A DNA stretch of 64,000 nt from Costus lasius (lineage: Eukaryota; Streptophyta; Magnoliopsida; Zingiberales; Costaceae), in NCBI GenBank assembly GCA_027563935.2, contig JANVAS020000203.1:496001-560000 (forward strand). Direction: 5' to 3'. Numbering within the stretch: the first letter of the stretch is position 1; each line of letters starts with the position of its first letter. Below, piece by piece: positions 11,357 through 23,043 of this stretch. The notes under the pieces are model-generated. The model was not told the DNA's origin and made no database searches. It saw nothing but the letters and a program-made list of their open reading frames with translations. The position numbers and the translations under genes were made by a program.

Positions 11357-14300
11357 ATGATTGGGTACAAGGAGGCTCTAGAGAAGCTGGGACATACCAT
11401 CAATCAGGAGCTTGCTGTAGACATAATCCTGCAGTCTCTTCCGGCTACTTACGATCCGTTCATCATTAATTTTAATATGAACAAGATCGACTGTACCCCG
11501 GCAGAGTTGCTGAACATGCTCTTGACTACAGAGTTGACTCTAAAGGGAAAGCCTTCATCCTCTGTCTTGATAGTTCCTTCAAGGAACAAGAAGAAAGGGA
11601 AGAAGGGCAAAGCCCCTGTCAAGAACTACAACAAGGCTCTGAAATAAAAGGTTAAGCGGTCGAAGGAATACAGATGTTTCCACTGTGGCCAGCTGGGTCA
11701 CTGGAAAAAGGACTGTAAAGCGCTCCAAGGAGACAAGAAGGGAAGCAATCCTTTCGCTTCTGGCTCAGGTATTTTCGTGACTGAAGTCATGGTATCTTCT
11801 TCTTCTATTTCATGGGTGTTGGACACTGCATGTGGAGTTCACATTTGTTCTAATGTACAGGAACTCAAGAGAAGAAGAGAGGTGGGACAACATGAGGTGG
11901 ACCTACGAGTTGGAAACGGGGCACGGGTTGCTGCTGTTGCTGTAGGAGTTTATTACATCGCATTACCATCTGGACTTGTATTGGAACTGGACAATTGTTA
12001 TTTTGTACCAAGCATAACGAAAAATATTATCTCTATTCCTGCTCTTGTCAGGAAAGGGTTTTCCTTTGAATGCAAGATTTCAAAGTGTTATCTTTCTTTT
12101 GATAATATTGTTTATGCTACTGGATCGATTAACAATGGGTTATTCATGTTGGACATGGAATGTTCTATACAAAATATTGATATTAAGAAAGCCAAGTTTG
12201 CTGATGATAGCACCTTGCTATGGCATAATCGTTTAGGCCATATTAACAAGAAACGCATTAAGCGGTTGCATGATCATGGACTGCTGGGATCATTCTCCTG
12301 TGAGGAGCTTGATACATGCAAAGCTTGTTTAATGGGTAAAATGACGAAGGCCCCTTTTTCTAACAAAGGTCAAAGGGCTTCAGGTTTACTTGACCTCATT
12401 CACAGTGATGTGTGTGGGCCTTTTAGTAAACATGCCAGAGGTGGCTATTCATACTTCATTACCTTTACTGATGATTTCAGTAGGTATGGTTATGTCTATC
12501 TTATGAGACATAAAAGTGAATCTTTTGACAAGTTCAAAGAGTTCAAAAATGAAGTACAGAATCAGTTAGGCCGAAATATCAAAGCACTTCGCTCAGATCG
12601 AGGTGGAGAATACTTGAGTCATGAGTTTACTGACTATCTGAAGGAGTGTGGGATTATCTCACAGCTCACTCCACCAGGAACACCGCAATGGAATGGTGTG
12701 TCCGAGAGGAGAAATAGAACCTTACTTGATATGGTTCGTTCTATGATGAGTCAGGCTACTCTACCTTACTCCTTTTGGGGATTTGCACTGGAAACAGCTG
12801 CAAAGGTACTAAACCGAGTGCCATCCAAGGCAGTTTCAAAGACTCCATATGAGTTATGGTATGGGAAACAACCGAGCTTGACATTTATTAAGATCTGGGG
12901 TTGCGAGGCTTATGTCAAAAAGCTCGCCTCTGGGAAACTGGAGAGCAGATCTGAGAAATGTATCTTTGTCGGTTACCCTAAGGAAACTAAGGGTTATTAT
13001 TTCTATGATCCCAAAGAGAACAAAGTTTTTGTTGCTCGGACGGCTATTTTTCTTGAGAAGGAATTTCTTCTGCAAGAGGCCAGTGGGAGAGAAATAAAGC
13101 TGGATGAGAATCCAGAAGAAGGACAAAGTAGTCAAGCACAGTTGGATGTGCATGAGCCAGTAGAACAGGTTATTGAACAACATGAGGCTCAGATATCACG
13201 GGAACCGCGTAGATCGGGAAGGATCCGTCGACAGCCTGAGCGCTATGACGGAGTCTACATCATTGATGATGAACCCCTCGCTTATCCGGATGCGGTCAGT
13301 GGACCGGAATCAGCGAGATGGCTTGAAGCTATGCGAGCCGAGATGGACTCCATGTCTGATAACCAAGTCTGGGATTTGGTTGATCCGCCTACGGGAGTAA
13401 TCCCTATAGGCTGTAAATGGATCTTCAAAAAGAAGATTGACATGGATGGTACGTGGTTACCTATAAAGGCAGGCTAGTTGCAAAAGGTTTCAAACAAATC
13501 TACGGGATAGATTATGATGAAACTTTCTCTCCTGTAGCTATGTTCAAGTCTATTCGGATTATTCTTGCGATAGCAGCATATTATGATTATGAGATCTGGC
13601 AAATGGATGTGAAGACCGCTTTCCTTAATGGAAAACTAGAGGAGGATGTGTATATGACACAACCTGAAGGTTTCATCAATCCATCAGATCGTCATAAAAA
13701 TATGCAAGTTAAAGAAGTCCATTTATGGACTTAAGCAAGCATCAAGAAGCTGGAATATTCGTTTTGATGAATCAATCTGTGAGTTTGGTTTCATCAAGAA
13801 TGAAGATGACCCGTGTGTATATAAGAGGTTTAGTGGGAGCGTGATAACTTTCCTAGTCCTCTACGTCGATGATATCTTAATCATTGGAAACGATATTCCT
13901 GAACTGCTTGCTGTCAAGGAATGGTTAAGAAAATGTTTCCAGATGAAAGATTTGGGAGAAGCAGCCTATGTATTAGGTGTGAAGATCTACAGAGATAGAT
14001 CTAAGAGGCTTCTCGGGCTGTGCCAGAGTACTTACATCGATAAAGTCCTGGAGAGATTTCATTTAGAAAATTCTAAAAGAGGATATCTTCCAGTCAGACA
14101 TGGTCTGAATCTTTCAAAGAGTCAATGTCCACAAACACAGACTGAGAAAGATGAAATGGACAATATGCCTTATGCTTCGGCTATTGGGTCCATTATGTAT
14201 GCGATGTTGTGTACTCGCCCAGACGTCGCTTACGGGTTAAGCGTGACCAGTCGATTCCAAAGTAATCCAGGTCAGGCACACTGGATTGCAGTCAAGAACA

Positions 14301-14845
14301 TTTTGAAATATCTTCAGAGGACCAAAGATATGTTTTTGATTTATGGAGGTCAGGAAGAACTCAGTATTGAAGGATATACTGACGCTTCGTTCCAATCTGA
14401 CCAGGATGATTTCCGATAGCAATCAGGCTATGTTTTTAGCTTGAATGGAGGAGCAGTGGTGTGGAAAAGTTTCAAACAGTCAATTGTTGCTGATTCCACA
14501 ACAGAAGCCGAGTATGTTGCAGCCTCGGAAGCATCCAAGGAGGCAGTCTGGATTCGTAAGTTCGTTCAGGAACTTGGTGTTGTTCCTTCGAGTGCAGATC
14601 CATTGGTTATCTTCTGTGATAACACTGGAGCTATAGCTCAAGCAAAGGAACCACGGTCACACCAGAAGTCCAAGCACATACAGAGACGGTTTCACTTGAT
14701 CTGGGAGATCATTGATCGTGGCGAGATAAAAGTCTGCAAGGTTCATACAGATGACAATCTGGCTGACCCGCTTACAAAGCCTCTGGCGCAGCAGAAGCAT
14801 GAGAAGTACTGTAATAATATGGGTTTGAGATTTCTCAACCATTAG
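11357..14845 (+). pseudogene. B gag-pol polyprotein, main part, broken
   Basis: Continues B Gag in frame: zinc knuckle near 11672-11713, protease LDTAC near 11820, integrase (12230-12770), reverse transcriptase with intact YVDD near 13862, RNase H to the stop at 14843. Lesions seen against A and C: CAA to TAA at 11645-11647; a one-base loss near 13451 shifts the frame, and a one-base gain in an A run near 13696 restores it, so about 80 codons are read wrongly; TCG to TAG at 14417-14419. There is a small in-frame insertion after the zinc knuckle (near 11745). With the lost start codon and element A inside Gag, this copy is dead. Confidence 0.9.
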
Positions 14846-14850
14846 ATTAA

Positions 14851-14865
14851 GTGCAAGTGGGAGAT
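14851..14865 (+). other. polypurine tract of B
   Basis: GTGCAAGTGGGAGAT directly before the 3' LTR, as in A, C and D. Confidence 0.8.
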
Positions 14866-16552
14866 TGTTGGGGTATGCCCTTAAGGCTAATGTTTGAGGC
14901 CTTGGGATTATTGCAGTATCATGTATAAACTCTATGTTTATAAAGGCAATGGTTGTTATTCAGGTTGTTACATTATCTGCTGCAATGCGTATACTTCTGA
15001 ATAATGTCTCAATGCTGTTCAGCTCGGCTGACATGCAGTATTGTCCTTAGTCGAGATATCTTGGTGAACATGAGACAGCCTTGATATGATTGAGACTAAT
15101 ATGTGTTCTAATCTTATAGGATGCTTAGAGCATGGAATAAGATGTAGACTCATGGGTACATTGGATGTACTGGACAGACCCTACTAGGATATTCAATTGC
15201 TTGTCACAATGCGAATAATCCTTGTATGCAAACAAGTAGCATGTCTCCTCTGACTTGAGATCACTTGTGTTTCTAAATGATGATTGGCATTGTTTTGAGG
15301 TAGTTCAATATCATTTGAAACATAATGATTATAGACTATTTTGGATAATGAGCATGAGTCATGTTAGGGCACTAGTGATAGATATAGGATTGCCGTCTCC
15401 TTGTTTTAGGAGTGTGATGTTCTGAAGGTGCCCCCTGGATGAGATGGTTGAGAAAGTGTATGGCCATACCCAGATGACTATGTTCATCTGATCTGATCAC
15501 TCTCATCATATTGGAGTTACAGGCTTGACACGCTTGTCCAATAAGAACATCCAGTGGCAAAGGAAACATGTATGCCTAGTGAAGTGGATTCACACTTGTG
15601 CTGTTGTTTGGGTGTAGTCTTGGAAGACTCTCTCCTTTATATCGGGAGACAGTGATGTGTTGCTAGATACCCCTCACTGATCGTGATAACGCGAGTTATC
15701 GTTACCGACATTTGAAGGAAACCCTTAGGGTCGCACAATTTGATGATATGGCTTACTTAAGTCAGATCGTGTGGACTGAATTGTTTTGGTTCAGTTTAAA
15801 GGGATTTAAACTCTGATTGTAAGTGAGATCAGGTCTGATCATGTTTGATTGATCAGGGTTTGAGATCGGTAAGCTTCGATCGAGGGTGTTGATGCTAGAT
15901 CGGTGAGATCAAGAACATCAAGAGATGAATGGTTAGATCTTGAACCATTTGGTTCAATGAGATCTAGACCATGGCTTGGGCTGATTTGATTTGGTTTTTG
16001 AACCAAATGCAATTGGATCGAATTGGTTGAACCGGTTCACATGAGTGAACGCATGGTTCAAAGCTTTAGGCGTTTTGGTCGGTTTTGATGTCGTGGGCGC
16101 ATGGCTACATGTCTTTCTAATTTTGGAAAGTCATAAACGCCACCTCCCTCAACGCCTCAACGCCTCAACGCTCGCTTCTTCCTCTTGACGCCCCCTCTCT
16201 CGTGTAGAGAAGGTCTTCACGCCTTGAAGAGGATTCGGCCAAGCTAGAGCTCTCATCCTATTCCCTTCCATTCGACAAGGACACTTTGAAGAGCTTTGCT
16301 AGCACAAAGGATTCAAAGGAGCAAGTCATCTTCACCTTGTGTGCGTCACTTTTGGAGAAGAAGCACACGCATCTTTCTCTTCCAAGTCGCCATCTAAGCA
16401 ATGGCAATGGTATGAATCCTTTTCATCCATATAAGGCATTGAAAGTTGATCATATGATATATATAAATCGATCTATGAAACCCTAACTTCCCTTGCAAAA
16501 ATTTTATATGCGCCCCCTTTGGGTTTCGCCCCCCTTTAGAAAGGGACTTTCA
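14866..16552 (+). repeat. 3' LTR of B
   Basis: 1,687 bp, TGTTGGGGTATGCCC...GGGACTTTCA, same family as the LTRs of A, C and I but visibly more diverged. Direct continuation with gypsy sequence at 16553 fixes the end. The expected target duplication would start ACTAC (16553-16557); its partner is off-window. Confidence 0.9.
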
Positions 16553-16677
16553 ACTACATATTAGGATATCATCGAAATAGACGACAAGGAATTTACCTAT
16601 ATAGGATCTAAGCACTTGGGTCATTAATCTCATTTAGGTTGACGGGGTATTGGTTAGCCTGAAGGGGCATGACCAAT
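16553..16677 (-). pseudogene. fragment of gypsy reverse transcriptase (G)
   Basis: Read on the minus strand from 16633, the frame gives MRLMTQVLRSYIGKFLVVYF, then DDILICS, running right up to the end of the B LTR. That is the catalytic Y/F-x-DD core of a Ty3/gypsy reverse transcriptase. Upstream sequence matches the usual MPFGLTNAP block but is frameshifted. Only about 125 bp is visible between B on the left and the start of E on the right; the rest of this gypsy presumably continues beyond both. Confidence 0.75.
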
Positions 16678-16873
16678 GTTGGTGGGTATGCCCTGAGACC
16701 TAGTATTGGTCTATATTTATACAACTTGACACTGATATTTATATTATACTGGCATTGTCGTTATCATTGTTTGTCTATATCTGCGATTGCATACTTACAT
16801 GATAATGTCCCTAGAGACATATTGGATCTGTGCTCAAATAGTTGTCCTCGGTCAATGTACCTGAGTGGATATG
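16678..16873 (+). repeat. E LTR, piece 1
   Basis: Starts TGTTGGTGGGTATGCCC and follows the first 200 bp of the D LTR with clear divergence. It breaks at ATATG, where D is inserted. Confidence 0.8.
16869..16873. repeat. target-site duplication of D, left copy
   Basis: ATATG, matching 48870-48874. Confidence 0.9.
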
Positions 16874-18009
16874 TGTTGGTGTTTATGCCCTTAGACCCGT
16901 TGTTGGTCTATGATGTACTACTTGATATTGATATTTAAATATATCATTCTGGCATTGTCATTATTATGCTATGTTTACATCTGCGATTATGTACATGGAT
17001 AATAATGTCCCTGGAGATAAATTGTATCTGTGCTCAAACGGTGTGTCCCCAGTCGAGTACCTGAGTGGATAAGGGACAACTCTGGTACATGTGAGACTGG
17101 TATATGGGCTAGTTAGGCATGGGGTGCTAACACAGGCATATGGGTATATCAGTAGTGGATATACTGGACCAACCCGCTGTGAGGCTGTAACTTGGTGTCA
17201 TGAGTTAAGCTCACAAGTGACAGGAGATGCATTGATCCTTTGACTTGAGGTCATTGACTCTTCTGTATAGTTAGGAATATGCTTTGATACAACCTAATAC
17301 CTCGCCATAGTAAGGAGGTAATAACAGTTGTCATTGGGTATGTCACGACCCATATGAGAAGATCAATGGACAGACATAGGATTTGCCCCTTCCTACAGGA
17401 AGCTTGATATCCACGGGGCCCCTCCTATGGTTGCATGACTGAGAGTGTATGGCCATACCTAGGTGAAAGCCTAATCTGGTCATGACCATGAGATTGGGTG
17501 AAAACAATGTGGTGACACACTTTGTCCAATCGGATATCAGTCTGGCAAAGGGACTGTAATGTATCGGTATCTTGTTGCGATGATGGGGATGTCGATGCTG
17601 ATATCCATTCTGAAGACTTGGGTAGCAGCGACGCACTGCTAGGTGCCACTCACTGCTTGTGATGACCTGAGTTCATCACTGCCAACGTCAGAGGAACCTA
17701 CAGGGTCGCACAACTTGAAACTCGGGTTCTCGTATTGATCGGGTAACCTGTTGATCGAGTTATTGGATAACTCAGATCTGTTTGGGAGAATCTATCAGTA
17801 CCATTGTGCCTGATGAGATGGAAGGGACTTATTGGAACTAACTTCATTTTTGGTCCAGATGGGCCTAATGGGCCCTATTGGCCAAATGGGCCAAATGAAG
17901 TGTTAGCATGGAGCATGGACCAATGGGCCTCCAAGCCCAATGGGCGTGAAGCCTAGTTGGGGCGTGAGGCCTAATGGGCCATGACAATAAGTTGCCTGGG
18001 CCCAATAGA

Positions 18010-18290
18010 CATCATGGTGAATTAAATCATGTATTTAATTCTGGGAATTAAATTATGTATTTAATTCTGTAATTAATTCTGAGTTTAATGATAAATTTAA
18101 TTCTAGATTTAATTACGAATTTAATTATGAATTTGAAGAGTCATGCTATTAATGGACATTATGAAACTTTAATTCAAGGTTTTAATGGGTCATTATGAGA
18201 CTTTAATTCAGAGTTTAATTCTATTCTGAATTTAATTCTATAATTAATGATGAATTAATTCAGAGATTAATTATGAATTTATTGCGGAAT
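18010..18290. repeat. AT-rich degenerate TTTAATTC repeat in D 5' LTR
   Basis: Many imperfect copies of TTTAATTCTG/AATTTAATTATG just upstream of the TATA box; the 3' LTR has the same tract at about 48135-48380, slightly shorter at its start. Confidence 0.7.
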
Positions 18291-18331
18291 TCCAAAGGTC
18301 TCTGCGGAATTCCAAGGGTCACCATGTTTTC

Positions 18332-18339
18332 TATAAAAG
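18332..18339 (+). promoter_or_regulatory. TATA box of D 5' LTR
   Basis: TATAAAAG about 1,458 bp into the LTR, followed by a GA-rich stretch. Kept in the 3' LTR at 48424. It would set the U3/R boundary shortly downstream. Confidence 0.65.
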
Positions 18340-18779
18340 AAGAGGGGGAGAGGAGTTGGCGCCCACTTGATCTTTTGGAAGAGATTTTTCTCCTTGGCGC
18401 CTACTCCCTTCTCCCCTCTCCTCTTGGCATTCGCAAGGTTGGACCTTGGCGAAATTTCCATCAGCTCTCCTTGGCGTCTTCTCTTAGAGGGTGGCGCAAG
18501 TTCTTGAGGACTCCCTGAGGCATGGATCTTCTGCCCGAGGCTAGCACCGGGCATGGAAGAAGAGATCTCGAGCGTCGGCTGTGTCCGAGACTGCAGAGGG
18601 CGAACACTTGGGCGCCTGCATCGCTTCCTTCTTCTTCGCTTTGAGGTATCACCTCCTACTCACTATGTTGATTCCTTCGCATGACTCGATCTTCTGGGTT
18701 TTTGGGACTGGCCTGTTTCGGGGATTGCTTCCACTGTGCTTGTTTCTAAAATTTTAAAATCCTCGGGGTTTCCCAACAG

Positions 18780-18792
18780 TGGTATCAGAGGC
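18780..18792 (+). other. primer-binding site of D
   Basis: TGGTATCAGAGGC one base after the LTR, complementary to the initiator tRNA-Met 3' end. Confidence 0.9.
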
Positions 18793-19621
18793 AATATGCG
18801 AACTTGAACAATGTTTTATGATTTGATTGTATGCTCACATGCCATCTGAAATTTTTTGAAAATTTGCATATGCGCATGGGTTTTTCTAAGTAGGAAAAAC
18901 TGTAAGTTTTTCGTTCCTAACATCTATTCGATTTCTTTGGTTTTTCATTTTCTTCACATAGTGGGATAGACCCATATGTGAGAGAATTAATTTCTCCCCA
19001 CGAACATAGGATAGACCTACTGTGTGGGACTTGTCGAAGATTATTGGGCATGATGATTGTGCTAATCTTGGCAGGATAAGGATTGCAAGGGTTGGCAGCA
19101 AGCGTGCTTGGAGCATGCATGCGCTACTTGTAGACTCCCGAGAGAAACGAAAAATCCTAGATTTTTGAACGGACGTTGAGGTTGAAAGACATGTTTTCTA
19201 AGAAACTAAAACTAAAGTTTTATCTTTTCATGAGCATATAGAAAAACATGAGATGATTGTGCATCGTGTTGTGGTCATAGTCAAGCCCCTTGTATGCATG
19301 TGATGTATTTATGTGAGGCCTGCGTGCCGCTTTTTCTTTTTATTTTGTAAATGCACAAAGAAGATTAGGGGCGCATCCCTCCTGGAGCTTACATCTTGGC
19401 GCATCAACCATGACGTCACATCTTGCTTGGTGGCGTAAGTAAGGGCTTGGCCGAACCCTAGGGTTTGTGAGCTATCCCTCTTGGCACAAGCATGATGGCG
19501 CATCATGTATGGAGGAGCCATCAAGGTCTTGGCCGAACCCTAGGGTTTGTGTGCTATGCCTTGGTGTGAAGGACCTTAGAGCCACACTCGAAGATATTGC
19601 TTAGTGGCGGCTAGGTTAGGT
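18793..19621 (+). other. D leader, part 1
   Basis: Untranslated leader between primer site and the T insertion. GC-rich words built on TTGGCGCAT recur. I see no gene. The leader resumes at 40275. Confidence 0.75.
19617..19621. repeat. target-site duplication of T, left copy
   Basis: TAGGT, matching 40270-40274. Confidence 0.92.
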
Positions 19622-22600
19622 TGTAACATCCCTCAGAATCACACCCCACACGCATACAAGTAAAATACGGGGTTTCAAAAATTTTTTTTTTTTTACTCTT
19701 CCATTAAAACACAAGAAGAAAGCGGCATCGAAGGACATTACTACGGAACTGAAAACCGCACAGAACTGAGTAGGATCGATTACTAGGAAATAGAAATCCG
19801 GAAATCCAGAAGAAAATCCGGCAGCAAGTATACTAAATTACTGCTGCACAGACCCACATATCCTGGAACAAAACAGATGTCCACACTACACATATGTGGA
19901 GAACACAAATTTCAGAAATATTGCAGAAACTGATTATTCAGATACCAAATACAACAATAACTCGGTTACACATTTCAGAATAAGAACAATTGTATTTTCA
20001 TGACTCCAAAACTCGTATCCAACAATAAAACGAGACAACTATAATATAATATCCTGAAAACAGGCATAAGCCCTCAGGAGATAAAACGTGTCATATAAGT
20101 AAGTTAGGCACGCAGGCCTGATAAATCTTTAGAAGACAACTCTTAGAAATTATATAAAACATTAGCAAGCATTATAACAAATTAAGTAGCTGTAGCAATC
20201 ACTGTCCTGACGTCTCACCTGAAAATATTTAAACAACGGGGGTGAGCTAAAAAGCTCAGTGAGTAAAAGACACTAAAAGCCATCCATAGTACACATCAAA
20301 AATATCATGCTTGCAGATAAGACACTTAACATGCACACTCATATCAGAAACAAAACATAATCAAATACAGACAGTTATAACAATAGGCATCAAGCATGAA
20401 GTAGGGTATAAGTATACCAACCCATTCCAACTAATCACACCGCCCAACACCTCTATACGACAGATCGAAACAGAACTACAGAAATCAGAACTGACAGACA
20501 GAAAGTCAGAATTTTCAGAATCCAAACAGATAGTCTACATCGGAAACAGAAAGGCCACAGAAGGCCTGAAGACCACAGAAGGTCTGATGACCACAGAAGG
20601 TCTGACCCCACCTCTGCCGAGGACGAGACATGCATGCATATCAGAAACAGAATGGTAGAGGAGGTATCAGTGGGTGGCCCCCGTCTTGTCAGGACGTGGC
20701 ACTCTGGCCTCCAATACTGGTAGAGGAGGTATCAGTGGGTGGCCCCCGTCTTGTCAGGACGTGGCACTCTGGCCTCCAATACCCAGAACAGAACAGAAAT
20801 AGTGGAGGGAGAACGGAAGGTGAGACCAGCTCACATCTACCCTTCACTAGTGTCTCATGGGTCGTAGTAGACTATCAGCACCATTACAGCGCCACAGAGG
20901 GAGGGTAAGGACACGGAAGAGTGCTACACTAGGGCATAATTTTTACAGAACAGGTCATGCTGAAACGGAGGAGTAGGACTAACCACTACTCAATTCTCAC
21001 ATCATGCCCAAAGTGTCTCACAAACCAGAAAATGACACACCCCAATATCCAGTCCTTAACAAAATTACAATTTGCAGAAAATCAAAGCTGAACACACTTC
21101 ATAATTTTTACCATCAACCAGAAGTAATATATGAGTGAATTCCTTGAATTCCTTAGATTTTATGCAACTATCCTTAATTCATGTCAAACCATTCTATGTT
21201 CTCACAAAGGTTATAACACATTCAAAGTTTCAGAAAATTCACAACATATGTACAGAATAGAAATTTTTCACATAACAAACAATTTAACAAGCCTAGGAAT
21301 TATAGGAAAATATATACAGATATTCATTGTAATATTCTTCCCCAAAATTCCTAAAAAATGTGAGTCAAAAGAAATCACCGCAAGGGGCGAAATTTTCAGA
21401 ATCCTTGCAGAACATACAAATTTCATGAAAATAATTTCAGTCCCCCACTACAGATAATTTTAATTGCACGTTTGTGAAGGAAAATGACAAAAGCCCCAAA
21501 ATTGGCCCGAACCATGATTTTCGAAAATCCCTAAGTTCTTAGTTAAATCCCCAAATTTTGTTTTCTCTAAAATTTCTCATCAAGCAAATAAATTTTAGAA
21601 GAACTACAGACCACAATTTAAGAGATTAAACCATACAGGATAAATTTTTCTCACAAAGGAATATTCGTCCGGCACAGGTAAATTTCGAATTTCACATATG
21701 CATAAGTAAGTAATCTAAAATAGGCAATATGATATTCACAATGAAGCTATTTGAATCTACTTTCCAATAGAACTGAATCCGTCGGATTTGGAGTTATAAC
21801 CGGGGAGGTATGGGTGTTCGAACATAGAAAGGTCGGGATTTCAGAATTCCAGAAAACAGATTCGTATATCAGAATTGCGACACAAATTTCAGATCCAATA
21901 ACTAACAGAAAATAGGCGACATGGTAGTCAAAATGAATCCCTTCGAGTCTACTTTCTAATAAAACTGATTTGACAAGATTTCGAGCTATACCTAGGGAGA
22001 TATGATGGTTCGAACACATAAAGGTCGAAATCCAGATTTCCAGAAAACTGATTTTGTACAGCTAGATTGCAATACAGATTGAAATACGAATACAGCTCGG
22101 ATATGGTCGATATCATATTCAAATAAAAGCCGAATGTATCTAGTTTCATACAAAATTTATTTCGTGCGATTTGGATCTATAGGCCATGAGATATTGGGGT
22201 TATAGTACACAAAGGTCAGATTAGAGAATGCAGATTTCAACAGAACAGGATTTTAAAACCCTATAAATATTTGAATTTGACCCCATAGAAACGAATATCA
22301 TGAGATTCAAAACCCAAATCAAGCATAGAAGACACAAGAGACATCGAAATTTGGTGAGGCATGGAGGAGGAACCAGATTAACGAAAACAAGAATAAGATT
22401 TACTTGCAGATTTTTGGTTCATACAGATAATCATTGCAAATAACGAATTTTAATTGAATGATAATCTACAATTTAGCGGATTAGACTCCTTAGGATCGAA
22501 TTACTCACAGAAAAATCGTCCACAGAGAAAAACGCCAAGACAGAGGATCACCAGGAAATTCGTCGACCACCAGTCTGCCACCACCAGCGTCAGAAATTTC

Positions 22601-23014
22601 AGGAGGCGCCAAGCACAGTGAGGGGCGACAACCAAAGGCGGCTAGGGTAAGAAAACACAAAAGTCGTGAGGGAGAGGAGCCCTCACGCAATTCCTCTTTT
22701 TTCTCCCACCCCAAACGGATCCAAGATCCAATAACCTAGTTAACTTAAGTGAAAAATCGGTTTTATGGGCTTACCTGGGCTTAACCACCCTACGCCACTC
22801 CAATAACATCAGAAATATGCACCACCATGGTGGAAGGAATTCCAGGAGCAAAGAATCAAGGTTGAGGGTTCAAATCCCCAACCAAAATAATTATTTTTGC
22901 CTTGTAGGAAAAATTCCTACACTTAGGCAAAAATCCCAAAATTTTAACAGATAAAAATACAGAAACAGAATTTCTAACCTTAAATCATAATTCAGAAAAA
23001 TCGAGGGCGTTACA
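19622..23014 (-). repeat. 3' LTR of T
   Basis: 3,393 bp, near-identical to 36879-40269. Includes an 18-bp triplicated word (20552-20605) and a 65-bp tandem duplication (20654-20783). Paired open frames here and in the other LTR (for example 20311-20658 and 37567-37914) match only because the LTRs are copies. Confidence 0.95.
20654..20783. repeat. 65-bp tandem duplication in T LTR
   Basis: Two head-to-tail copies beginning GGTAGAGGAGGTATCAGTGG at 20654 and 20719. The other LTR has the same pair at about 37910-38039, so it predates insertion. Confidence 0.85.
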
Positions 23015-23027
23015 TCCTCCCCCCCTT
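23015..23027 (-). other. polypurine tract of T
   Basis: Minus strand AAGGGGGGGAGGA abutting the 3' LTR. Confidence 0.85.
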
Positions 23028-23043
23028 ATAGAGCTTTAGTCCT

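Larger units (their letters stand above)
240..16552 (+). mobile_element. Ty1/copia retrotransposon B, Angela/BARE-type, 5' LTR off-window, split by A
   Basis: Leader, gag, pol, polypurine tract and 3' LTR lie in order on the + strand. The element is interrupted at 2250-11351 by the antisense copia A. The gag frame stops at TCAAG (2245-2249) and resumes after a second TCAAG (11352-11356) in the same frame. It belongs to the same family as A, C and I. The leader lacks about 20 bases present in A, C and I just before its start. The initiation codon is lost and pol carries stops and indels, so it is dead. The 5' LTR and left target duplication must lie left of the window. Confidence 0.9.
16874..18778 (+). 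repeat. 5' LTR of D
   Basis: TGTTGG...CCAACA with 6-bp terminal inverted repeats. Contains a TATA box, a stretch rich in a 9-bp GGGCC-containing word (17865-17980), and an AT-rich tract of TTAATTC/ATTTAATT repeats (18010-18290). Confidence 0.92.

Noticed and set aside
20311..20908. Pairs of open frames of 92-115 codons repeated at 37567-38164
   Set aside because: They sit in the two T LTRs, which are copies of one sequence; no protein similarity.
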